NCBI RefSeq assembly: GCF_001640805.2
Contig: NC_066850.1
Span: 12,359,234-12,423,233 of the forward strand
From: Lates calcarifer
Lineage: Eukaryota; Chordata; Actinopteri; Centropomidae
Reading direction: 5' to 3'
DNA: 64,000 nt
The notes under the pieces are model-generated. The model did no database searches. It worked only from the letters and a program-made list of their open reading frames with translations, and was not told where the DNA came from. Shown piece by piece: positions 40,501 through 53,200 of the stretch (the stretch's first letter is position 1; each line of letters begins with the position of its first letter). Made by a program: the position numbers and the translations under genes.

Positions 40501-42767
40501 TATGATGATTCTACAGTGACGATGAATAATATGAAGCATAGGAGATAAATGAGTTTATGCTTCAGCTGCACTTAAACCCAAAGACTGCTGCAGATTTTCT
40601 AATAGTTTGGTCCACAATTCAGTCACTTACAGAGTGGTCTGTAATATAAATGACCATAAGGTTTTTGTATTAAAAATGTATTTTTTTTCTCCCAAATTTC
40701 TCTGATTAAGAGTTTACATACACATATTTTTCTCATTCTGCTTTACTGATTTTTTTCCTTACAATGTCTGCGTAGGTTTCAGCGAGCCAGACAAAAAACT
40801 AATGCAGTCTATTTCTGATTAAACAAACCTCATGCACATTATGAAACATTTAATGGACAGAATAAGGAGGAGGAAATCATCAGGAGGCACATGCATGTCC
40901 ACAGAGTCTTTACAGGTGCCGGGAAATAATAATTTGCACAAAAATATGAAAACAAAAACAGAAAAAATATCAAAAAATGGAGAAAAGAGTTTGCAGGTGT
41001 TTTTTGTAGCTCGATACAGAGAATAATTAATTGTTTGGAGACATTCAAATTTTTGGCTGTGTGTTTTAAATATATGTACTGACTGCATTACCCTGGTGGA
41101 AGAAAATTTAAGTCTAACTGTGTCTAGAAAAACAGATTTTTATTCAGTTTTAATCTTGCAGCTCTAACAATACTATCGATGCACGATGGAGAAACAGGGC
41201 CAATAATAACTGGATTTAATACATAACACTTTACTACTTTAATTTTTGATTTATTTTAATAATTGTTGTGGGATCCATGTCTACTCAGTCTTCACACTGA
41301 AGTCATTTTCTCTTATCTGTGCAGCTAAACAGAGAAAAATGCAGTGGTATCTATGAAGGGAGTATTACAAAAGAGATCATACATAATATAAAAACAAAGA
41401 CAAATCTCACTTAAAGTGTTTGGCTGGTTACACCACATGATTAGGCAGTCATGATTTTTCACAGGAAGTAAAAACAAGCTGGTCCTCACTTACCACATAT
41501 TTATGCACAGGATAGGACATTGTGGACCCTGATTAACACTTCAAAAAGAAAGTGGCACTGTACCAGTCCATTAAAAAATAAAAATTTCATATTGTATATG
41601 GAAATGCAAAGCCTGTGCTTAAAGCCTGCGCAGAAAGAATAATACTAAACAACAAACTAAAACAGCATGAAATGATTCAGCTGTGATTCGAGGCAACAGC
41701 ACAGTGTCATCAGCATAAAAACACATACTGCAGCTAATCAGATCTGATTTAGCCATGATACAAGAAAAGCCTATGTTGTGGTTTGATTTTTGGGCTTAAT
41801 TTTAGTCATCGTACCCTGAATTCACTCTCCTCAGTTGTGCTGTCAAAACCAAACCAAGACCCCTGATTGGCCAGTGGTACGTACCGTAGTGGGTTTTCAT
41901 TGGTTTTCATTATTTTTCATTTGAGCTCGCTTGAAGGTAAAAATTCATCAAAGCAGGATGAAAACTGTTCTCTGTGGCTGACAAGAGATGAGATTTTCCT
42001 TGTTACCATTTTGTATGAAGTCAGAAAAACTGATCTCAGATCAGATCATTTAGAGGCAAATTCAACTCAAGTCTACAGTTTATAGATGAAGAAAGTGGTC
42101 ACAGAGCATCCTGAAGCTGTGCAATTCCAATCCCAACTTCCAAATGCATTAAGTGGCAAAAAGTAAATATTTGGTAATGTGTCTTAACTTCACTTATATT
42201 CTTCAATTATCAAAAAATCTTCAATCTTCATTCTTCGTGTGGCACTTCTTCTCCTCACTTTTTATATCGTTAAATTAGAATTTGTGGTGTAGAGAAGCCA
42301 AACACAGAAACAACTTCCAGCTAGGGTCCGGGGTTTACGCAAACCAATACCCTAGCTACCATTATAAAAATAACCCTTTGATTTCACAGAGCTCCCATCT
42401 GCAGCCATATTACTGTCGCCATTTTCAATCCCTCCTTGATGTTTGTTTTAGGATGCCCAGTGGAAGTACGCCATACTGCAGTAGACATCAGTGCTTCAGT
42501 TTGCACCACTCTGAGCATGTTTTTAACACTTCATTTGCCCAAAATTTCCATTCCTTAGCTCTCCTAGAGTCCCATAATTCCACCTTCTTCAGTCCATTTG
42601 TGGTCAACAGCTTCCTGTGGCTCCACTAGCCTCTCCCACTTCAGTCCTTACATGGTCAAACATTCAGGTGAGTCCGCAAGCTCATTCTCTTTTGAGTCCT
42701 TAAATGGAAAACAACATCCTGTGTTTTAGTAGCCGTTAACATTCTGATGCCTCCAGGAGGTCAGAGG
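37576..42767 (-). other. Candidate plxnb2 3' UTR
   Basis: The sequence after the plxnb2 stop is AT-rich and contains no recognisable gene. Minus-strand AATAAA hexamers occur several times. The most polyadenylation-like context is CTCAATAAAGTTTCACATTA at about 37598-37603, which would give a 5.2 kb UTR. Nearer hexamers (around 40120, 41140 and 41250) would give shorter ones. It includes a teleost repeat at 38970-39140. Confidence 0.35.
37598..37603 (-). terminator. Candidate polyadenylation signal AATAAA
   Basis: Minus-strand AATAAA is followed by GTTTCACATTAAAAATCTGTTTC, with T-rich sequence beyond. This is the best-placed distal signal for a minus-strand transcript ending here, most likely plxnb2. 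Confidence 0.35.
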
Positions 42768-42872
42768 TCAAAGATCAGTGACCTTGTTCTCCAGGGCGGC
42801 AGCAATCTGTTGGAGGCGGAGGGTGAGCTGTTTATTCTGGGCTGCTGGATCCTCGTCCAGCGACTGGATGAT
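42768..42872 (-). CDS. plxnb2: plxnb2 exon w25 (last coding exon, PDZ ligand)
   Basis: 105 nt including the TGA stop (42770-42768). It encodes [20 protein letters not shown] and [14 protein letters not shown]. The terminal VTDL is the class-I PDZ ligand that in mammals binds PDZ-RhoGEF and LARG. The acceptor is tctccctcag. Confidence 0.96.
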   Translation of the reverse strand: MIQSLDEDPAAQNKQLTLRLQQIAAALENKVTDL

Positions 42873-45800
42873 CTGAGGGAGACAATAACACAAAATTTAA
42901 AATATCCATCTTTTTCAACCAGTGATGGAAAAGTACTCTTTTACTTACGTGAATATACCAATACCACAATGAATAAATAGTCTGTTGCAAATAAAGTCTT
43001 GCATTTAAAATTTAGTAATAGTACATCAGTAGAGGTATCAAAATATACTTAAAATATCAAAAGTTTCCATTAGGGCAGAATGGCCCATTTCAGTATAATT
43101 TATATCGAATTAAAATGAATTTGTAGTGAGTAATTATTATTTACAATAACAAAAACATTTGATACAAGATTTTATGACAAAACATCCCCACCATCCATTG
43201 TAGCAAAAAAATAACTTGCATAACTTTAAGTTGCACAAATTGCTGCAATGTCAAGTGTGATTAAATTAAAAAAAGTAAATGGCCAACACAAAACTCAATC
43301 CACAAAAATCCTGCATTTATTTTTCTCTTTTATCTTATGGATTCCTTACCACAAACAGAAGCAGAAATGTAACTCTATCTACTAAAATTTTGAGAGACAT
43401 TTTCTCACCACATCATAGTACTTGCTGGCGTACTGGTACAGCTGATGTAAGGCCACCTGGGTGTTCAGCTTGTCTGTGTGTTGCTGTAAAGTAGAAACAA
43501 AGGTGCAATATTAAAACAGTTGAAATTCTCTGAAGTAGACACCAGTATGTTGCCATTCTTACATTCATTGAACACCTGAGTGTGCACACACTCTAATATG
43601 AAAGAAACTTGGAGACAGAGTGGCTAGTAAAATTGTTCTCTGGATGGGCTGGTGAGCTAAAAATTTTATTCTGGGAACTGCTGAGAACATTTCCTATTAT
43701 ATATATTATACATCTTAAATATCAGTACCATAGCTCCCTCTGAAATCTAGTAGAGATGAAGTATAAAGTAGCATAAAATGGGACTATCCATGTTATATTC
43801 AGATACTGTGGACTGACAAACTGGTACCTGGTAGAAGGAGACACCATAACTTACCACATGATAGCAGTGCTGTTACCAGGCAAATGTCCACTGCATTAAC
43901 AATAGCAGTTATAATATTAAAAACTACAACACACACACACACACACACACAGACAGCGGTTCATACCCTGGACACCTCAGCAAGGTGTGTATTCATGTCC
44001 TGGTCACTGACTGGAACCATTTGTCTGATGCCTTTGTAGTAACTAGGGACACACACAAACCATCAACAACATGTTATCCAATCACTTACAGTTTTCAATT
44101 ATATCAAGTGATTAAAAAAAGCATTGAAATATGTATCAAAAACCTAATAACATGCTGCAATATTTTCTGTTGATACAAATCATCACTTTCTAATAATAAA
44201 TAAAAATGATTTATGATGGTACTGGTGGTACCCAAAGAGACTTTAGAGAAGCATCAAACCACATTAGACACTTTAAATGGATATCTCATTAATCTAAGAT
44301 CAATCACCATTATATGAAAACTGATCTGTGAAGCATTAAATACTGTCCAGCACCTGTCCAGAACACTGTAGATACTGCAGCACTGTCTTATTATTTTGTA
44401 ACTCATATTTCCATTCATGTAAATTCACAAAATATGTTCTCGTCACTATGAAATTAAAAGAAAGTGTGTTTAACATTCAGTTTGTGCCACATTTACTCTC
44501 TCACTCTCTGCTTATCACTTCACCCTATATTAATAATATTCTGTAATAACTAATGGATGCACATGTAGCCCAGCTCTCTACTATACACACATCTATTTAT
44601 TTTCAGTATATTTAAGAATACTCACTCGTCCACCATCTTCTTGTATGTGGAGATCTCTTTTGCATAGAGCAACTTGTTGCTGGGAGACTCCTACAGTCAG
44701 AGAGAGAGAGAGAAATAACAGATTAAAGATCTTTGGTGATTTTTAAGGCTCCTCAGAATCCTTTTAATTTCCAAAACTGTGTTCTATATGGAGTGAAGAT
44801 GCTTTACAGAGAAAATCCTGCACTGTTAATTATCTGTGATGTTCAAACAATCCAGGGTTTATTCTGTGATTGAGTGCTGTAATTAACTTGTCTACGACAA
44901 GTACGTTGTGAGTGGTACAAGCCTAAATGCCACAACAGATTAGCAAGATAGTTATTAAAATGAAAAGCTGTATCTGATCTAAAGCACTAACAATGAACTG
45001 CAACATCCCTAGGGAACGTTCAGTCTGATCAAATACAAGCATAAAATGCATCAAAGGTACTTTAAAAATTGAGAGAGATCCTGTATGTGTGTGACATAAA
45101 ACCTGTCTGAATGGGGATTCAGACTCAAAGAGCATTCAGTTTCTAGACTCCTAAACAGTGTGTGATCTTTCTTTGTGTGAACTGACTCTGCTGAGTTTGT
45201 GCTCCGTCTTGGTGCAGGCATCCATGAAGGTCTGAGAGATGACGTGGAGCGAGGCATCCACCACCTCCGTCACATGGACGTCAAAGATAAAGTGGGGGTT
45301 CCTCAGGATGTTCACCCAAAATCGCAGAGGCAAGCTGAGGACACAGAGAGACTCAGGTCAGGACGTCTGCTGCCAAAACCAAGACTGTCTAACACCTTAT
45401 TAAAATATCTGGAACTGGATGTGACATTAAATACAAAAGATTTAAAATGTTTGCTAAAGTTTTGCAAAAAGAAACTTTCACTGACTTGACATCGTCACTA
45501 TTGAGTCCAAGTTAATGTAGCTTATTGTCTTATTTATAAATTATGTAACAGTTAGACCATCAGACCTTAGAGACCATCTTAGTAAAAGAAAGGTTTAAGA
45601 AAACTAAAAACACAACAGTACAAGTGTAAAACTTGGACCAAACAGTGTGTTTGTCTGTTCTAACATAAGCTGATAACTAGCTTACTACTTACAATAGTGA
45701 TTCATTTAAATAACTACATTATTAGTGGAGAAATATATTAAGTTAAAAAAAAAAAAAAAAAAAAAGCCCCCTTCACGACTAGCATGACCCCTCCAACACA

Positions 45801-47247
45801 GTTAGTCAGCAGCTTAAACTGCTGGAATCAGGTCCAGCAAGTTCAAGACTAATGCTGAACTGTAGATCAGTTAAAAAGACTTGGAGGTCATTGATGCAAA
45901 GCATATATTTGTATGTTTATTAGCTGCTGTAACTCTGTTAGCACTCACCAGCTAATGGGAGAAATAACATCTGCCCTTGGACACAATGTAAAAAGAGCAA
46001 GCTTTATAAATGTATTTTACTCTTTAAAAACAAGTAAAACACTCTACTAAAGACAGTGAAGTATTTTGGTCAGTTTCAGACTTTTTAAGGACCTGCTGAC
46101 ACACTGTTTCCCTTCCCCTCTCTCCTCTCTCCATCCTTTCATCTCTTCCTGCCGTCTCTTCCTTCCCACTACCTCCACAGACCATAACCCTCGTCAATAA
46201 TTCACTATAGCTGATGAATATTTCATTGTTCAACTTGTTTGTGTGTGAGTGTCTTCCTGGTGATTGACAGGCTGAGCTCAAGGCCAGTTTGAAAGCAGAG
46301 ATGTTAAGGAAAAAGCAATCTCTCTTTGTCTCTCTATCTGTCTCTGTTTCCTCTCTTCTCCTCATCCTTCGTCTCCGCTCTGTCATCATTTATCCATCCT
46401 GATAACAGCCTGCCAATTAAACTGGGCTTTCATGTGGTCGACTGCCTGGTTTGGCAGTGACGAGGACATAATTACACTCTGGTTTAGCTGATGAGGTCTA
46501 ACACGCACACACACACGCAGGCACAAAGCTTGAGAAGCAGTATAATTATTTCTCTTGGCAAGTCTTCTTTGCAGGTCGTATCTCCAGCTGAGATCCAGAG
46601 AAGCTTTGAAGAGAAGCTGGCAGACGTCGAATCAGTTAAAGAGTCACATATCAACCAGTCAGAGTCGTTTACTGACAGGAGGATCTACGCCAGACTGTTT
46701 GAATGACGTCAAAGGAGAACTTCAGACTCCCATTCATACCCGATCACACTCACTTACAGATGCTTTCTTGTAGCCTATACTCGAGTCTTCTCAAAGTAAA
46801 TGATCATGAATGTTGTACAGTACAAGAATCACGTGTGACATGCAGATAGTACTGATAAAGGTTAGCTCATGACTTTTGTGTGTAGTTTCAGGGTCATGTG
46901 CCTGTCTAAGCATTTAGGTTGCCCTCGTGCAGCCAAAATGCAGCTTGTGCAGCTCTGACCCATCGAGACATGGACTCCTCCTGACCTCTGAAGGTGCCAA
47001 CATATCTGCAGCAGGTCCGAGACCCAGTCGTTTAGCCATCACAACTTGGCCCTCGTCAAAGTCGCTCAGATCCTCACACCGTACCTGTTGGTCTTCCAGA
47101 TGTGCAACGTCTCCTCGTCTACGTTGTCGTGTCTCAGCGCCTGTTCATCCAAGAAGTCAAAGAAGTATTTGACGGCAGGAGGGACGACGGAGCTCGAGCA
47201 CAACACGCTGCGGAAGAAATCGTCCACAAACTGCTGCAAAGTGCCCT

Positions 47248-47293
<46 letters not shown>

Positions 47294-50200
47294 AGTATAT
47301 ATACTGTTGGTCAGTCTTTTTTTAACAGACATCTCTGAGATAAAGATAATGATCGTCGGTATGAAAACAAGAGGCTGAAAGCCTCTAAGCAGCACCTGTG
47401 TCACTGGGTGGTATTTGCCAAGAAATTAACAATTTGTACCTTGACAGAGAGCAGCCTGGTCAGGTAAATCTCAGTTATGGCTTTGGTCATCGCCTTGTCC
47501 TTCATGCTGCCTCTCTTTGACTTCACTTCATCAATTTCATCTGCTGGTCTCACAAGGTGGAAGGTGTTGTCGTCCTCCAGCAGGGCGTTTTCTGGAAGTG
47601 GAGGTACATGGAAAATGTAACATTGGTGGCTTCATTGTTCAGACATACTATAGGTGATGTCAGTTACAGTGTTATCCAAACATACCAACGCATTTATGGA
47701 AAGAGACACAATCCTCAGTAACCTATTTGGAAAAGGCTGAGAGAAAAGTTGGGTTTCCATCCACCTGTTTTTATGCACATTTTCAATTTGTATCTAAAGA
47801 AAACCTCAACAAAAAGTGGAAAAAATCTCAAAATGTTGTTTAAATATATCAACCCAACAGTAATGTTACTCCACAGGGGACAGGAGCAGCTGGAATACCA
47901 CTGCCCCTATCTGTTAGTTTCTGTTATTGTCTGACGTTCAGTGGTGGAAGAAGTATCCTGGAGTAAAAGTACCACACAGGAACACAAACAAAATAACAGA
48001 GTTATCCTTTAACACAGGAAACAAACATAAATACCATATTTCCACTTTTAGGTTTCTACATTGTTTTCACTGTTTGTGGTTTGACTGATGCCCCTTCTTC
48101 TTCTGCAGTGGTTTAATGGCACACGACTGGAGAATTAGCTGCAACAGTTTTCGTGGATGGCAACACACTGATGTGCATCTTCTTTTGCCGATTTTCTCGA
48201 AACATGGTTAAAATTTGTGACAAATTTGGATGGAAACTAGACTCGAGAGAAAGCATGCAGTGGTGAGTTGAAAATGTTACTATTGCAAAGGAAGACAACA
48301 ATTCACTGTTCTCTCAGGCCGCATCACTGATGGATTTTATAACTTATTTTGCTGTTGAAGCCTTACTTAACTAAGAAACCTCTTCTTCTTTTTTTCACAT
48401 CAATTTTATCATCATCACGTTGTTAGAGAGCAAATTCTGCCACCTGTTTCATAATATCTGACATAGTGTACGAGCTCTGAATGTCAGGACGTTCAGCTGG
48501 GAATCTCATGCTGTAGGCTATGTAAAGCATTTCACTGGATATTCATTTATTCATCCATGCAGTTGGCCTACATGAAAAATGAAAATATTGAGATTTTAAC
48601 AGTGGTTGTTTTGCCCAGATCACACTGCAAGGGGAAATGAGTTTTTAACTGGTCTGATATGAGAAGAACCTGATCAACAACTCAAAATTCAAAGTGCTTC
48701 TTGGTTTAATTAAACTGATTTCATGCATAGGAGAGTATTATTGAGGTAATAAATGTATTGCAGTGATACAGAAGGTGGTAATGAGAACATTTCTCTCTCT
48801 CTCTGCATGTGTCACCCTTTGCTGCTGCAACCTTGTGGCCTTCAGTTCAGATTTGATGTTTAGTGATTACCCAAAAACAGTAGAGGATTTGTTTATCTGA
48901 CTCATTCTTCTTCAGAAATACATGTTCAGTTTTCTTTTAGATTTATTTTGTGTGTTGTCAGACGGCAACATAGTATATATACTGTTGGTCTGTCTTTTTT
49001 TAACCATTTCGGCCAGCGGGTCACCCCATACACGTTCACTTTGAAAGATAGAGTTGAGTTTTGCTGAGTTTATACATACTCTCTTCATGGCTGTCTTGAT
49101 GCTGGTGGAAAGACTGTGTGTGCAAAACTCTGGACAGAACCAATGTGGCATTATCCCGAACCTGAAAGACAAGAAAAAAAAACATGAGGAAATCCTGATT
49201 ATTTGTAACTGAACTATGCACCACAGTTACAGGATCAATTTGCCACAGAGATATTTCTGATTAACCAGAGACAAACTAACAGATGGAGGCAGTGGCAATC
49301 CACTAACTCCCATGTTCTGCATGTTACTGTTTTTGTCAGTGGACTGTGTAATGTATAGTGTTGTTTCTGATTAAACAAAAAGGATCTTACTCTTTATCAA
49401 AAAGGTCTCTCTGTAGGAATCCTATCCGTAATGTTGTCAGACACAGACAAAACAAGCACTTTAGTGGACATACTTTGAAGTAAACAGTTGCCCGTTGGAT
49501 TACATTGTAGTAGCTGCTCATGGTTCCCCTAATTTTTCATGTGTCTGAGCATACACACAAACTCCCTGAGAATTCCTTGGACCACTGTGAGCAACATCAG
49601 ACGTGCACACTGTCGCACACTGTAATTTTATGCGCAGGAGCAGTGTGCGATTGCGCAGGCGCGCAGCTTAGAGAACATTGGTTCCAGGTGCACTGTTCTT
49701 GCTCAATGCTGCGCCAATTCCAAAGATTTTTGTCCGTATCAATCATTTACACCCAAAACATGGACAATAAGTTTAAATAAATAATTTCCTTTAAATGTCA
49801 GAGGGAAGTTTCTGTTTTTTTTTTTTTTTTTTTAAAGAAAAGTCTGAACTCAACACACAGAGGTAAAGATGATTAAAAACAATGTAGAGCAAGAACCTGA
49901 ACTAATGTCCTTTATAATCCCAGATTTAAGGTGGTGCATCGAAATTTTTATATTTTTGAATTTCTGCGCAAAAAACACCTAAAATGATTAACGGATTATA
50001 AAAATAGTTGTCCATAAATCGATTAATAAATGTAATATTTCCGCTCTCAACAAAATTAAGTAAACAATGTAATATTGAGTGTCCGTAACACACAGAGCAG
50101 ATCACAGTAGATGATCATGTTGAGTCGAAACATCAAGGCTTTTGCACATTTCTGGACTCAGCAATAAATAAATCAGTCAATTTGATTAAAATGTCTTTGC

Positions 50201-53200
50201 ATGAAAGCATACAGGACAAATGCACATTAAACTGAACTCACATTGTAATGAGCCAATGTGTTGAGTCTCTTCCAGCGTCCTTCTTTCTGGGAGGTCAGGT
50301 CGAGGTCGGACAGGATCTGACCCGTGGAGCCAGGACGCCACTCTGTGGATGGATGAAGAAATTAACTTTAATGTGTATTTTTCACAGTAGATGAGAGGTC
50401 GAGCTGGAGAGAGGCTGTGCGTCAGATGGAAGGTGCATTTATTCATGATACATTTACATAATTTCTACTTCCCCTAACACCTGCATGCCACCGAATTATT
50501 TCTACAAATTACTTTCTCATTATAACAAATATATCAAACAGAATACCAACAAACTCAGACATAATTAAGAAATAAATATAGCCTATGTGCTTTCAGTTTC
50601 TGAACAGTAATTTTAAAAACTGTGGTTTGTGTTTAATGACTGTGCAGATGCTTGTCAAACTGTTCAAACATGCAGAGATATTTCACAGTCATTTAACGTC
50701 CTTCATTATTATCCTTTCAATTTATTTCAATCAGTGTCTCAATCAGAGTCTCACCCAGAGCAACACTCTCCACCTTCGGTCTCTGTGAGTACGGCAGATT
50801 CCTATAGACCTGATCGATGATCTTCTCTTTCACCTGGAGAGCAGAAAATTAAGATTTTAACTGACACGATAAGCGCTAACAAAAAAGCTTTCATTATATT
50901 TCACGCACATTTAACAACATGAGAGGCTGGCAAGAAGAGATACACTACATAACCCTTTCATGTATGAATTATTATATCACAAAGAAACATCTTTTCATGC
51001 TTATTTTTACTTTTAAATATGTGAAAAATCAAGTTAGAACTTTTTTTTCTCACTCATAACTCATAATGGGTTTTGAAGCAGTTACATAAATGTCCTCTGC
51101 AGTGGACATGATGCATCACCGGCATAAAAAGTCAATCAGTGGAACTCAATATAGGTCAGAAAAAACATGTTATCATAACATTTACCAAGAGCAATGGGTA
51201 GAAATACACGAGACAATAATTAACAATTACAGAGAGGATATTTGAAAAACATATCATTCTATGGCTCAAAACGTTCAAATATCTGTACACCATAGTGGAC
51301 ACCGTGAATGAAAGGATTAAAATGGAGTTCAGTATGTTATGAAACCATGTACTGAGGACAGCCGAAACTGAAAAAAAAGGCTGGTGAAGAAACTCTGAAA
51401 ACAGACTGAGAACACGACCTGAGAAAGAAAACAAACCCACCTGAGTGATGGTGTCACAGTTCAACACCTTGACTGGAGTCACATCTGGTCCCTCCCCGTG
51501 AACCAACACCTGCAGAGTCTGACATCACAAACAGGACTGTTAAACGAACACTAATCCTGACCACCCGACAGTGCAGAGTATATACTGTAGGTAATGCCTG
51601 CAAAGGGCTGCAACTCAAGGTGATATCCTCAGATGTCTTGTTTTGTCCAACCAACAATCCAAAACTCCAAGATACTTAATTTACAGTGTTACAAAAGAGA
51701 AAAGCAGAGCACAGCATGGGCTGTTTTTTGGCCCACCATCTAAATTCTGATTTCAGAGACTTTTCTGTTCTGAAAACAACAAAGTCTGGAGAAAACACTG
51801 AGTACTTTTTATGCATAAAAAGATTTAAATCTCTGAATAATCCCCAAAGGACGAAATCATCAGCTCTAAAAACACAAAACTGAATATTACAGTTTGTGTG
51901 TCTTGTGTATACAAACCAGCACAGAGTACTCGACGTCGTCACCCAACAGTCCTGTATCGTTCAGTGTGTATTTGGCTTTCTTCATCTTGGCGTCCACTGG
52001 CCCCTTCTCCACTTGGTGCTTCAAGGCCTTGAACAGTTTGTATAAAGGCTCTCCCGCTGTGTCCTTAAAAACAAGGACGTAAACAGACACACGAAGGTGT
52101 CAGATCCATACTGCTTTGACAGGACCCGACATCAGCCTTTTCTTAAACACCTGGTGATTGCATAACATGTTTACCCCGTCTGAAGTTACTGACACTTAAA
52201 GCACTCTGGTGCAAAAAAAACGCTCCCTATTCATAGGTATGTGCTGAACTGTTCTCTCATACAATTGTGACTTCAGCCTGTTTAGCTTTAGCGAGAGATT
52301 TATTTCATGTAAAGAAAATTCTCTTTTTAATAAAAAATGTAAATACATTTTACTTGTTAAGGTTAAATTCAAAAGAGAGAAGTGAGGGTACGTTTCTGGC
52401 TATTATTATTATAAATACAACAAAATGAGTTCATTCTGAAAGACAGATATATAAAGGTGATATGAAGTCTAATAATATTCTGTTAATCTAACAAAAAAAA
52501 AAAAAAAAAAAAATCGGTCTGCAGCACAATGTTTGGTATGAGAATTTTAAGTCTGAGAAACATCAGCACAACATATCAGCTGCTGCAGTCAGCATCAACT
52601 TTCCAAAAAGCCCAAACTGGCCAAAACAAAACACACACACACAAAACTCCCCCCAAAACAAACCAGAAGAAAAATAGCAGGTATACTGAACAGGTTTCAA
52701 AGTTTCTTAGAGTCAATTATAAGTGATGGAACAGGAGAAAGAAACAGAGAAGGAGAAGAAGAAGAAGAAAGAGGACGGCAGGCAGGAGAAACAGATCGAA
52801 GAGAAAAGGAAATGAAAACAAATCGAAGGGAAGGAGAACACAACACAGAATAAGTGAAAAAATCTGTGTTACCCGCAGGAACTGATAGAGACAGATGGAC
52901 ATCCAATTACAAAGCATCCTCTCCACCACCGTCTCTGACCTACACACACACACACGAAAGACAACAGATTAAAACATGAGTGAACAGCAACAGCAAACTT
53001 CTTATTTTTTGTGTAAAATTACAGTGTAAATAAATACACATCCACTTAAATAAACATAGACCTAAAATAAAAAGATTACGGTTTTTCCCACACTTTTCTA
53101 GAGTTAAATGTTTCACTTCATTCAATTAAAATGTTTTTTATGGCATGGCAATATTCAGATACAGTATCAATACTCACAATAATTTAAAACACAGTCAGAA

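Noticed and set aside
27289..42767. kcnj8 (Kir6.1) or another gene between plxnb2 and abcc9
   Set aside because: No Kir pore motif or other conserved coding stretch is visible. In mammals KCNJ8 lies 3' of ABCC9, which would be left of position 1.
46024..46389. 121-codon minus-strand open frame rich in Arg/Glu
   Set aside because: Produced by a CT/GA-rich intronic stretch. There is no similarity and no splice support.
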